Shown piece by piece: positions 1 through 6,449 of a stretch of 9,922 nucleotides of DNA. Below the pieces are notes generated by a model, which saw only the letters and a list, made by a program, of their open reading frames with translations, searched no databases and was not told where the DNA came from. Position 1 is the stretch's first letter. Each line of letters opens with the position of its first letter. Source of the stretch: Synergistaceae bacterium (GTDB lineage: Bacteria > Synergistota > Synergistia > Synergistales > Synergistaceae); contig JAISQC010000224.1 in NCBI GenBank assembly GCA_031274465.1, positions 1 through 9,922 on the forward strand, in the 5' to 3' direction. A program made the translations under genes and the position numbers.

Positions 1-2
1 AG

Positions 3-46
3 AAAAAACGTTGTTGCCGAGGGAATCGGGCAACAACGTTTTTAAA
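3..46 (-). terminator. Rho-independent terminator of the encapsulin locus (possibly bidirectional)
   Basis: A perfect 15-bp inverted repeat (4-18 with 29-43, core CGTTGTTGCC / GGCAACAACG) encloses a 10-nt loop. Read leftward, the stem is followed by a run of six T (complement of A3-A8), the classic intrinsic terminator layout. It begins 27 bp past the encapsulin stop codon. Read rightward it also ends in five T, so it could stop transcripts arriving from the left of the window as well. Confidence 0.9.
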
Positions 47-72
47 GCGGCGCAATGGCTTGGAAGGGATTC

Positions 73-876
73 TTATTTCAGTTTCACGGGAGAATAGGCC
101 CTCGGTTCGAGAATCCGAAACGTGAAGGACTCCGCGATGTAGAATGTGAGCGCGTCGCCTTTTCTCTCCTTGTAGCCGACCACGAAATCCCCGCCCAGCG
201 CGAGTTCGAAATCCCCGCCCCTTTTGGACACCAGGTACGAGGCGCCGGCTGCCGGAGCGTAGATGAACTCGTCCACATCGGTGTATTTTTTCACAATCGA
301 CAGGATGGTGCGGTACCCATCCAGCTTGTTCAGCGCGGAACGCAGGTCGTCGCCTCCGACGAGGGCGAACGGCCCGCCTATCGAAAACGCCCTTTTGGAC
401 CTGTCTGTCGCGCCGATTATCCCGCTTATGAACGTGCTCGCGTCGAGAGGGCTGAACTCTATCTCCGGGTTCGGGCTGCCGCCCTTGAGGCCCTTTATCG
501 AGGCTTTCTCGAAGCCGCCGAACACCGCTTTGTCCTCGAATTCCGCAGCGGCTTCCGCCGCGCGCTCTACCGCGACGAGGTCCGCGTCGGCGCAGCCTCT
601 GTCGATGTTGTGCAATTCGATGGCGCTCAGGTAGAATTCCACCCTCGTCTCTAAAACCGGCGCGCTTACCCTCACGCCGTACCCTACATCGCCGTCTTTC
701 AGCAGCGACTCGAGCCTGCCGTGGGAAACTCCGGCATAGTCCCAGCCATACGGGCCCTTTACATCGACGAACCTCCGAGCTGCGAGATTCGCCCTCAAAG
801 TGCGTGAAGCCTGGGCGTCTATCTCGCCAAGCGCGGCATCGCTGATAGGCGCCAGATCGCGTCCGAACATATCCAT
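73..876 (-). CDS. enc: Encapsulin shell protein (family 1, linocin M18/HK97-fold type)
   Basis: Self-assembling capsid-like protein that forms the protein nanocompartment around the upstream ferritin-like cargo. The start is taken at the ATG at 876 because GGAGG lies 7 bases upstream. A longer frame reaches 912, but its extra residues do not look like the family. This gives 267 aa, matching the 265-aa class that builds 60-subunit T=1 shells (family knowledge). Visible family blocks: N-terminal M-x-F-x-R-x-LAP (residues 3-10), RxFVDVxGPYGWxYA (35-49), the E-loop around 57-72, AEFEDKAVFGG (111-121), and the C-terminal KRGGDFELALGGD-x3-GY (218-235) with ESFTFRILEP (249-258). These parallel the Thermotoga maritima protein from memory. 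The Trp that stacks on flavin in T. maritima (W87) aligns here with Ile86, so this shell may not bind flavin at that site. It lies 48 bp after the cargo gene on the same strand and is probably co-transcribed with it. Confidence 0.95.
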   Translation of the reverse strand: MDMFGRDLAPISDAALGEIDAQASRTLRANLAARRFVDVKGPYGWDYAGVSHGRLESLLKDGDVGYGVRVSAPVLETRVEFYLSAIELHNIDRGCADADLVAVERAAEAAAEFEDKAVFGGFEKASIKGLKGGSPNPEIEFSPLDASTFISGIIGATDRSKRAFSIGGPFALVGGDDLRSALNKLDGYRTILSIVKKYTDVDEFIYAPAAGASYLVSKRGGDFELALGGDFVVGYKERKGDALTFYIAESFTFRILEPRAYSPVKLK

Positions 877-924
877 CTCAATCCTCCAGTCTGGTGATTC
901 ATCACCCTGCAAATAAATATCGCG

Positions 925-1281
925 CTATTTGCGCAACGAGCCTATGCCGAGCGAAGCCCCCGACTTCGCGCCGCTGGCCGAACCCCCGCCGGTAGCGGTT
1001 TCCTCGATCTCCGTGATCGGAGCGTCCTTGAACAGGTATGTGCCCATGTCCTCGTCGAACTCTTCGATGTTGCGGCGCAGCCACTCGAAGAGCATCACCG
1101 CATGTTCTATCTCCTCGTTGCGGTTGTGGATGAGCACTGCCTTCAGAGTTTCGTCGGCGGCCACATCAGCCCTCTGATTGTAGTAATTGACCGCCTCAAG
1201 CTCCTCCATCAGGCTCGTTATCGCACTATCCACACTCCGGGCGCGCTCCGACAGTTCCGAATACGGTATGTAAAACCCCAT
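925..1281 (-). CDS. Encapsulated ferritin-like protein (EncFtn), encapsulin cargo
   Basis: A 118-aa ferroxidase of the EncFtn family, which oxidises Fe(II) inside an encapsulin shell; as known for Rhodospirillum rubrum EncFtn, it forms a ring-like decamer with iron sites at subunit interfaces. The body (about residues 8-95) is two antiparallel helices. MEELEAVNYYNQR (25-37) and HNRNEEIEHAVMLFEWLRRN (52-71) match the family, and the ferroxidase ligands correspond to Glu27, Glu57 and His60 (E32, E62 and H65 in R. rubrum, from memory). TYLF-x3-PIT-x-IE (81-93) is also typical. A Gly/Ser/Ala linker (97-109) leads to the C-terminal cargo-loading peptide SLGIGSLRK (110-118), which docks on the inner face of the shell. 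The start ATG at 1281 has a strong GGGGGAGG site 8 bases upstream. It precedes the encapsulin gene, the usual order for this pair. Confidence 0.95.
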   Translation of the reverse strand: MGFYIPYSELSERARSVDSAITSLMEELEAVNYYNQRADVAADETLKAVLIHNRNEEIEHAVMLFEWLRRNIEEFDEDMGTYLFKDAPITEIEETATGGGSASGAKSGASLGIGSLRK

Positions 1282-1324
1282 AGCGTTTTCCTCCCCCAGT
1301 CTTGTAATCGTGGTTCACTGCAAT

Positions 1325-1348
1325 ACTATACATTTTTTCGCGAGAAAA
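1325..1348 (-). promoter_or_regulatory. Candidate promoter and palindromic operator for the EncFtn-encapsulin locus
   Basis: On the minus strand a -10-like TATAGT lies at 1325-1330, about 44 bases upstream of the EncFtn start. No good -35 hexamer stands at the right distance. Where the spacer would be sits a near-palindrome centred on TCGCGA (1333-1348, flanked by T and A runs, one mismatch), a plausible repressor site. The promoter call is inference; the symmetry is visible in the sequence. Confidence 0.35.
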
Positions 1349-1370
1349 GAATACGTAAAATGTACTAATT

Positions 1371-1393
1371 TGAAATTATTTTAAATATAATCA
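1371..1393. promoter_or_regulatory. AT-rich dyad upstream of the encapsulin locus
   Basis: A 23-nt symmetric element, read on the minus strand as TGA-N3-TATTT-A-AAATA-N3-TCA: 8 of 11 positions pair across a central A. It lies about 90 bp upstream of the EncFtn start in an AT-rich patch within otherwise GC-rich DNA. The size and symmetry suit a dimeric regulator. It does not match a standard Fur 19-mer or CRP/FNR box that I can recognise, so its binding protein is unknown. The rest of the 169-bp gap (1282-1450) shows no gene and no convincing malQ terminator. Confidence 0.35.
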
Positions 1394-1450
1394 GGCGCAA
1401 ATCACCCTCCCATAGCGCTAAATTGATTCGCCGGTTTGCCCATGATTTCC

Positions 1451-3034
1451 CTATTCAGCTTGTGCTTCCGGCTTGGCGGGGTGGCATCTGCCGAACATCT
1501 CGTTCAATTCGGCGATGCGGCCGGCCTCTTTTTCGAGTTCCGAGAAATCCTTGAGCCTCCACTCCCAGTTCCCCTTTATTGTGGACGGCGTGTTCATCCT
1601 AGCAGGCGCGCCGAGGCGCAGGATGTCCTGAACCGTTATGACCGCCAAGTCTGCGGTGCTAGACAGCGCGGAGCGCACCATGACGTCCGCCACCTCCTCG
1701 GGCGTGGGGTTTTCGAGGGACATGTAGCGCGCGAAATTTTTTTTCTCGGTTTCGGTAGCCCCGCAGCTCCACCAGCCGGCAGACGTGTCGTTGTCGTGGG
1801 TTCCGGAGTACACCACGCTGTTGCGCCTGTGGTTGTGGGGTATGTAAGGATTGTCGGGCATCCCCTCCCCAAAGGCGAATTGCAGCACTTTCATGCCAGG
1901 CAGGGAGAACTCCTCCATAGCCGCGATCACGTCGTCGGTGCGCACGCCGAGGTCTTCGGCGATGAAAGGCATCTGCCCGGTGGCGCTGTCGGTGAAGCAA
2001 TATCTCATCGCATGGAACAGATCCCACGCTGGGCCCGGCATCCAGCGCCCCTTCTCCGCAGTCGGCTCTGACGCAGGTATCTCCCAATATTGCAGGAGGC
2101 CCCTGAAATGGTCTATCCGGACTTTGTCCGCCTGCTTCAGCGCGTGCCGCAGCCTTCCTATCCACCAGCCAAACCCGTCGTCTCTCATCGCGCCCCATCG
2201 GTATATGGGGTTTCCCCACCTCTGCCCAGTCGGGCTGAAATAGTCCGGCGGGACGCCAGCGACCGATATAGGCTTGCCGTCGGGGTCCAGCTCGAAGAGG
2301 TCCTGCCGCCCCCATACGTCGGCGCTGTCGTACGCGACATATATGGGGAGGTCGCCTATCAGCGATACGTTCAATCTCCCGCACTCCGCAAGCAGCTCCT
2401 CCAGCTGGGCGTAGAACATGAACTGCCCGAACCTGCATTCGTCGAGCGCATGGCTTATCTCGGGCTCTAGCTTCAGCTCGTCGAGGACGCTCCAGTCCCG
2501 CGAGCGGTACTCGGGCCTCCAGTCGCTCCACGCTGCCTCGCCTTCGATTTCCTTCAAAACGGAGTAAAGCGCGTAGTCTTCGAGCCAGTACGCTTCAGAC
2601 GCGCAGAAATCCCAAAATTTGTCCGACATATCCCGAAAGGTCGTCCTGTGCGCGTCGTTTTCCCTGAAATTTCTGTAGCATTCCGCCAGAATTTTTTTCT
2701 TTGAACGATAGGATGTCGCGTAATCCACCCTGTCCGATGGGCGCGCCTCGAATTTCGCGAGGTCGCGCGCGTCGATCAGGCCGCGATCTGCAAGGCGGTC
2801 GGGGCTTATGTACATGATGTTGCCGGCAAAGGCCGAAGGGCTGCTGTAGGGGGAGTGGGCGGCAGCCTCGCTGGTTGGGACGAGCGGGAGCGTCTGCCAC
2901 GCGGACACCCCGGCTCTGGACAGGATGCGCGCGAATTCGACCGCGTCATCTCCGAAATCTCCGACGCCGTACTTTCCGGGGAGGCTTGAAATGTGCATCA
3001 GCACCCCTGCCTTGCGGCCTCTCAGTTCACCCAT
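1451..3034 (-). CDS. malQ: 4-alpha-glucanotransferase (amylomaltase, GH77)
   Basis: Cytoplasmic disproportionating enzyme that transfers glucan chains between alpha-1,4-glucans and releases glucose, in maltodextrin or glycogen metabolism. With the start at ATG 3034 the protein is 527 aa, usual for the shorter bacterial GH77 class. That ATG is preferred over the in-frame GTG at 3043 because the GGAGGG site at about 3043-3048 is well placed for it and overlaps the GTG. Motifs: GVLMHISSLPGKYGVGDFG near the N terminus (10-28), IGDLPIYVAYDSADVW (226-241), GVPPDYFSPTGQRWGNPIYRW (260-280), VRIDHFRG with the nucleophile Asp308, FIAEDLG with the acid/base Glu360, SGTHDNDT with Asp414, and RMNTPST near 479-485. 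It reads toward the encapsulin locus but is separated from it by 169 bp with its own AT-rich control region, so no functional link is implied. No other glycogen gene is in the window. Confidence 0.96.
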   Translation of the reverse strand: MGELRGRKAGVLMHISSLPGKYGVGDFGDDAVEFARILSRAGVSAWQTLPLVPTSEAAAHSPYSSPSAFAGNIMYISPDRLADRGLIDARDLAKFEARPSDRVDYATSYRSKKKILAECYRNFRENDAHRTTFRDMSDKFWDFCASEAYWLEDYALYSVLKEIEGEAAWSDWRPEYRSRDWSVLDELKLEPEISHALDECRFGQFMFYAQLEELLAECGRLNVSLIGDLPIYVAYDSADVWGRQDLFELDPDGKPISVAGVPPDYFSPTGQRWGNPIYRWGAMRDDGFGWWIGRLRHALKQADKVRIDHFRGLLQYWEIPASEPTAEKGRWMPGPAWDLFHAMRYCFTDSATGQMPFIAEDLGVRTDDVIAAMEEFSLPGMKVLQFAFGEGMPDNPYIPHNHRRNSVVYSGTHDNDTSAGWWSCGATETEKKNFARYMSLENPTPEEVADVMVRSALSSTADLAVITVQDILRLGAPARMNTPSTIKGNWEWRLKDFSELEKEAGRIAELNEMFGRCHPAKPEAQAE

Positions 3035-3048
3035 GCGACTCACCCTCC

Positions 3049-3091
3049 AGAGATTCTGATATAATTGAACATTATAATCTATAATGAGGTG
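3049..3091. promoter_or_regulatory. Divergent malQ / remB-gyrB promoter region
   Basis: The 62-bp gap between the malQ and remB starts is AT-rich and packed with -10 hexamers. On the plus strand TATAAT occurs at 3060-3065, 3073-3078 and 3080-3085. The first has the extended form TGATATAAT (3057-3065) and would give a 5' leader of roughly 25 nt with the remB ribosome site (TGAGGTG, 3085-3091) intact; the third is too close to the start codon to serve a normal leader. On the minus strand TATAAT lies at 3071-3076, suited to malQ. No strong -35 is seen on either strand, so the assignments are inference. Confidence 0.6.
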
Positions 3092-3096
3092 TTGCC

Positions 3097-3330
3097 GTGT
3101 TCCTGCTTTTGGAAAATGACGAGGTGTTTTTTATGGACAGGGTGGTGGCGCTCGTCAGGGCAGATGGCAGGACTGAGATCGTTATGAAGGACGGCGCCGT
3201 GCGGGCGACGGCCTTTACCCCCGCGACTCTCGCGCGAAGGTGCGACAAATTTCTGGAGGGCGGGGGAGTGGAGCGAAGGGACAGGCTATTGACATCGATG
3301 AACTACGGAAGGGGAAACATTGAGCGATGA
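3097..3330 (+). CDS. remB: RemB/YaaB-like DUF370 regulator upstream of gyrB
   Basis: A 77-aa protein resembling the DUF370 family; Bacillus subtilis RemA is its studied DNA-binding member and RemB (YaaB) is encoded directly before gyrB. Seen here: an N-terminal hydrophobic FLLLENDEVFFMDRVVALV segment (2-20), like the family's short beta strands around a conserved V-V-A-I, and a C-terminal TAFTPATLARRCDKF (39-53), like the family's S-P-I-S-S-T-T-L-K-K-R. The start is GTG 3097, with TGAGGTG 5-6 bases upstream; starting at Met13 would delete the conserved first strand. It overlaps gyrB by 4 bp (ATGA, 3327-3330). The similarity is by pattern only, so the family call is good but the function in this organism is unknown. 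The residues after about 55 are more basic and variable. Confidence 0.75.
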   Translation: MFLLLENDEVFFMDRVVALVRADGRTEIVMKDGAVRATAFTPATLARRCDKFLEGGGVERRDRLLTSMNYGRGNIER

Positions 3331-5288
3331 GCAGTGACATCAACGACGCGATGGCGCGGGCAAACGGCGAAACGGCTTCGCCCAGCGCGGGCTACGGGGC
3401 AAAGGACATACAGGTGCTCGAAGGGCTGGAGGCAGTCCGCAAGCGACCCGGAATGTACATTGGCGACCAAGGGGCGCGGGGGTTGCACCATCTGGTCTAC
3501 GAGGTCGTGGACAACGCGATAGACGAGGCGCTCGCCGGGTTCTGCGACAGGGTGGATGTGGTCATGCACCCCGACGGCAGCGTTTCTGTCCATGACAACG
3601 GGCGCGGCATCCCGACTGAATTCCACGAGGGCGCGGGAAAGTCGGCGGCTGAGGTCGTCATGACCGTGCTTCACGCCGGCGGAAAATTCGACAAAGGCGC
3701 GTATCAGGTATCGGGCGGCCTGCACGGAGTGGGCGTGTCGGTGGTGAACGCCCTGTCGGAATGGCTGGAGCTTCGCATCAAGCGCGACGGCGGAGAGTTC
3801 GCCCAGAGATACGAGAGGGGGATTCCCGTCACCGGCCTCGAGCGGGTCGGCGATTCGCAGGAGCGCGGCACGAGCGTCCGATTCCTGGCGGACGACGAAA
3901 TTTTTTCGACGATGGAATATTCCGCAGACATCCTGAAAGGGCGCATGCGCGAGCTGGCCTTCCTCAACCCGGGCGTCACGATAACCTTCGATGACCGCAG
4001 GTCGGAAGAGGAGGGGCCGCAGGTCAAGACGTACCACTACGATGGCGGCATACGGTCCTTCGTCGAATACCTCAACAGGGGCAAGGAGACGGCATTCAAG
4101 CCCCCGCTCTACATCCAGGGATCGAAAGAGAGCACCTCGGTCGAGGTAGCCCTCCAGTACAACGACACGTACATCGAGAGGGTTTTCGCGTTCGCCAACC
4201 TCATCAACACCGTCGAGGGCGGAACGCACGTCTCGGGTTTCCGCACCGCTCTGACGCGGGCGATAAACGACGAGGCGAGGCGGGCCAAGATACTCAAGGA
4301 AAAGGACGCCAACCTCTCGGGGGACGACCTGAAGGAAGGGCTGACCGTCGTCATATCGATCAAGCTCATGGAACCCCAGTTCGAGGGGCAGACGAAGACG
4401 AAGCTCGGCAACGGGGACGTGAAGGGCATAGTGGACTCCATAGTCTACGACGGGATGAAAGTCGCGCTCGAGGAGACCCCGGAAATATTGAAGCCCATCG
4501 TGGACAAGGCAATCAAGGCGCGTCAGGCGAGGGAGGCGGCGCGCAAGGCGAGGGAACTCGTTCAGCGCGGCTCGCCTTTGAACAAGCTGGACCTCCCGGG
4601 CAAGCTGGCCGACTGCTCCAGCCGCGACCCGTCGGAGTGCGAGCTCTACATAGTCGAGGGCGACAGCGCGGGCGGCAGCGCCAAGCAGGGGCGCGACAGA
4701 GGCTTCCAGGCAATACTGCCTCTGCGCGGGAAAATATTGAACGTGGAAAAAGCCCGCCTCGACAAAATACTGTCGAACGATGTAGTCCGCACCATAGTGC
4801 AGGCGCTCGGTTGCGGCATAGGCGACGGATACGACATCTCAAGGCTCCGCTATCACAAGATATTCCTGATGGCCGACGCCGACATCGACGGGGCGCACAT
4901 ACGCACGCTGCTTTTGACCCTGTTTTACCGCTACATGCCGCAGATAATAGAAAACGGGCACCTCTTCGTTGCCCAGCCGCCGCTCTACCGCGTCCAGGAC
5001 GGCAAAAACGTCTCGTATTGCTACTCCGACAAGGAGCTGAAGGATTTTACGTCCGGCAAGGACCCCAAACGCATACACATCCAGCGCTACAAGGGCCTCG
5101 GCGAGATGAACCCGGGGCAGCTCTGGGAGACCACGATGGACCCGGAGAACAGGATAATACTCAAAGTGCAGGTTGACGACGCGATACTGGCGGACGAGCT
5201 GTTCGGAATCCTGATGGGGGACGCGGTGGAACCCAGGAGGGAGTTCATCGAGAACCACGCCAGGGAGGTCCGCAACCTTGACATCTGA
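3327..5288 (+). CDS. gyrB: DNA gyrase subunit B
   Basis: ATPase subunit of the A2B2 type II topoisomerase that introduces negative supercoils. The 653-aa length fits GyrB without the extra insert found in enterobacterial proteins. GHKL ATPase: YEVVDNAIDEA with catalytic Glu59 and Mg-binding Asn63, DNGRGIP (90-96) with Asp90, and the glycine-rich lid GGLHGVGVSVVNALS (130-144). Transducer: the QTK loop at 355-357 (Lys357 contacts ATP phosphate) and SGFRTALTRAIN (303-314). TOPRIM: YIVEGDSAGGSAKQGRDR (441-458) with Glu444, and MADADIDGAH (515-524) with Asp517, 519 and 521. The end carries YKGLGEMNPGQLWETTMDP (588-606) and RREFIENHA (637-645). The gyrase-type ending and the remB neighbour favour GyrB over ParE. 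The ATG at 3327 overlaps the remB stop (ATGA). A purine-rich GGAAGGGG stretch lies somewhat far upstream, so translation is probably coupled. gyrA is not in the window. Confidence 0.97.
   Translation: MSSDINDAMARANGETASPSAGYGAKDIQVLEGLEAVRKRPGMYIGDQGARGLHHLVYEVVDNAIDEALAGFCDRVDVVMHPDGSVSVHDNGRGIPTEFHEGAGKSAAEVVMTVLHAGGKFDKGAYQVSGGLHGVGVSVVNALSEWLELRIKRDGGEFAQRYERGIPVTGLERVGDSQERGTSVRFLADDEIFSTMEYSADILKGRMRELAFLNPGVTITFDDRRSEEEGPQVKTYHYDGGIRSFVEYLNRGKETAFKPPLYIQGSKESTSVEVALQYNDTYIERVFAFANLINTVEGGTHVSGFRTALTRAINDEARRAKILKEKDANLSGDDLKEGLTVVISIKLMEPQFEGQTKTKLGNGDVKGIVDSIVYDGMKVALEETPEILKPIVDKAIKARQAREAARKARELVQRGSPLNKLDLPGKLADCSSRDPSECELYIVEGDSAGGSAKQGRDRGFQAILPLRGKILNVEKARLDKILSNDVVRTIVQALGCGIGDGYDISRLRYHKIFLMADADIDGAHIRTLLLTLFYRYMPQIIENGHLFVAQPPLYRVQDGKNVSYCYSDKELKDFTSGKDPKRIHIQRYKGLGEMNPGQLWETTMDPENRIILKVQVDDAILADELFGILMGDAVEPRREFIENHAREVRNLDI
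5262..5280 (+). promoter_or_regulatory. Ribosome binding site inside gyrB that sets a TTG start
   Basis: AGGGAGGT at 5262-5269, within the last codons of gyrB, stands 8 bases before the TTG at 5278. This spacing supports TTG as the true start of the deaminase gene even though it overlaps gyrB by 11 bp. No ATG or GTG with a comparable site occurs before the conserved part of the deaminase. Confidence 0.7.
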
Positions 5289-5784
5289 CGGCGGCGACGC
5301 CGAAAGGCCGTCCTGGGACGCGTATTTCCTCGCGATGGCGATGATAGCGGCAACGCGCAGCACCTGCGTCAGAAGGCGCGTCGGCTCTGTGATAGTGTCG
5401 GACAACAGGATACTGGCCACGGGATACAACGGGTCGCCGTCCGGCACGCCCCACTGCACCGATATCGGATGCCTCAGGAGCAGGCTGGGCGTGCCGTCGG
5501 GACAGAGGCATGAAATATGCAGGGGCGCCCACGCGGAGATGAACGCGGTCGCGCAGGCCGCTTCGTCCGGGACGTCCGTGAACGGATGCGCGGTATACGT
5601 CACGCACGAGCCGTGCTCGATATGCAGCAAGATACTCATAAATGCCGGCTGCAAGCGCGTCGTGTTCATGAACCCGTATCCTGACGAGCTGTCGCGGGCG
5701 CTTCGGGCGGAGGCGAGGCTCGTGTCGAAACTATTCGAAAACCACGGCGACGTGCTGAAGGTACTGCACAGCGCGATGCTGTGA
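5278..5784 (+). CDS. dCMP deaminase (ComEB-type zinc deaminase)
   Basis: Converts dCMP to dUMP, feeding thymidylate synthesis. The 168-aa protein has the cytidine/deoxycytidylate deaminase fold. The GYNGSPSGTPHC stretch (49-60) distinguishes dCMP deaminases from cytidine or tRNA deaminases. CRGAHAEMNAV (81-91) gives the zinc ligand His85 and proton-shuttling Glu87, and HEPCSICSK (110-118) gives zinc ligands Cys113 and Cys116. The additional cysteines and histidine at 60-81 (CTDIGC, RHEIC) also fit the family. The start is TTG 5278, chosen from the ribosome site embedded in gyrB; the frame overlaps the gyrB stop by 11 bp. It is probably co-transcribed with remB-gyrB and the HD gene. The name comEB is sometimes used for homologues linked to competence genes, but nothing here links it to DNA uptake. 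Confidence 0.92.
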   Translation: MTSDGGDAERPSWDAYFLAMAMIAATRSTCVRRRVGSVIVSDNRILATGYNGSPSGTPHCTDIGCLRSRLGVPSGQRHEICRGAHAEMNAVAQAASSGTSVNGCAVYVTHEPCSICSKILINAGCKRVVFMNPYPDELSRALRAEARLVSKLFENHGDVLKVLHSAML

Positions 5785-5809
5785 CCACCTTACGAACGGA
5801 GGAGCGGTC

Positions 5810-6382
5810 ATGAGGTTCACGAGGGATGAATCCATAGAGTTTTTCAAGGAGCACAACAAGGAGGAGATGTATTTCAGGCACGCATTGGCCGTCGAGGCCG
5901 CCATGAGGCACTTCGCCCGCGTCTACGGAGAGGACGAGGAACTCTGGGCGAGGTCGGGCCTGCTGCACGACATAGACTGGGAGACCACCAGATCGACCGA
6001 GGCAGGGCACCCCGTAAAAGGAGGGGAGATGCTTCGGGAGAAGGGCTACGAGGAAGAGATCGTCCGGGCAGAGCTTGCCCACGGCTGGGAATTTTCCGGC
6101 GTAGAGCCGATAAGCCGCATGGAAAAGACGCTTTACGCGATAGACGAACTCACGGGATTCGTCACGGCGGTCGCGCTCGTGCGGCCGAGCAAGTCGCTGT
6201 CCGACCTCGAGGTCAAGTCGGTCAAAAAGAAATGGAAGGACAAGGCATTCGCCAAAGGAGTGAGCCGCGAGGTGATCGAGCGCGGCGTAGAACTGATGGG
6301 TGAGCCGCTGGAGTGGCTTGTGGAAAACACGATCGAAGCCCTCAGGCCGGTCGAGAGCGAAATAGGCCTTGGAAATCGCTGA
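5810..6382 (+). CDS. HD superfamily hydrolase (COG2316-like), substrate unknown
   Basis: A 190-aa soluble metal-dependent phosphohydrolase of the HD superfamily. Visible metal-site residues: His24 in FRHALAVE, His53-Asp54 in LLHDIDWE, His67 in GHPVKGG, His91 in AHGWE and Asp112 in AIDELTG. The second half, LTGFVTAVALVRPSKSL (114-130) and SVKKKWKDKAFAKGV (137-151), is a signature I associate with the predicted-hydrolase family COG2316, whose substrate is not established. The start ATG 5810 has GGAGG 9 bases upstream. It follows the dCMP deaminase by 25 bp and is followed by a terminator, so it is probably the last gene of the remB-gyrB run. A nucleotide substrate would suit the neighbour but is only a guess from context. 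Confidence 0.85.
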   Translation: MRFTRDESIEFFKEHNKEEMYFRHALAVEAAMRHFARVYGEDEELWARSGLLHDIDWETTRSTEAGHPVKGGEMLREKGYEEEIVRAELAHGWEFSGVEPISRMEKTLYAIDELTGFVTAVALVRPSKSLSDLEVKSVKKKWKDKAFAKGVSREVIERGVELMGEPLEWLVENTIEALRPVESEIGLGNR

Positions 6383-6384
6383 CT

Positions 6385-6449
6385 GAAAAGGCATTTCCGG
6401 CTGCCGGCCCGCATCGCGGCGGCTTGGAAAAATATGCCGTTTTCATTTT
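6385..6449 (+). terminator. Rho-independent terminator after the HD hydrolase gene
   Basis: Begins 3 bp after the stop. A compound stem can be drawn: GGCAT (6390-6394) with ATGCC (6434-6438), TTCC with GGAA, and an inner GGCTGCCG with CGGCGGCT (one or two G-T pairs), with small bulges on the 3' side. It is followed by GTTTTCATTTT (6439-6449), an interrupted T tract. The A-run before the stem (GAAAAG) can extend pairing. This is probably the end of the transcript that starts at remB. Confidence 0.7.

Noticed and set aside
1394..1450. Possible malQ terminator hairpin (GCAAA...TTTGC with inner AATCA/TGATT)
   Set aside because: The stem needs a large bulge and is not followed by a T run in the minus direction.
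1659..2531. Minus-strand open frame of 290 codons inside malQ in another frame
   Set aside because: It is very rich in Arg and Ala, typical of an out-of-frame reading; malQ in the overlapping frame carries all the GH77 motifs.
3303..4229. Long minus-strand open frame of 308 codons opposite gyrB
   Set aside because: It is the antisense shadow of a clearly identified gyrB; its composition is what reverse frames of GC-rich coding DNA give, and it has no recognisable domain.
4839..5669. Minus-strand open frame of 276 codons across gyrB and the deaminase
   Set aside because: It spans the antisense of two recognised genes and shows no family motif or ribosome site.
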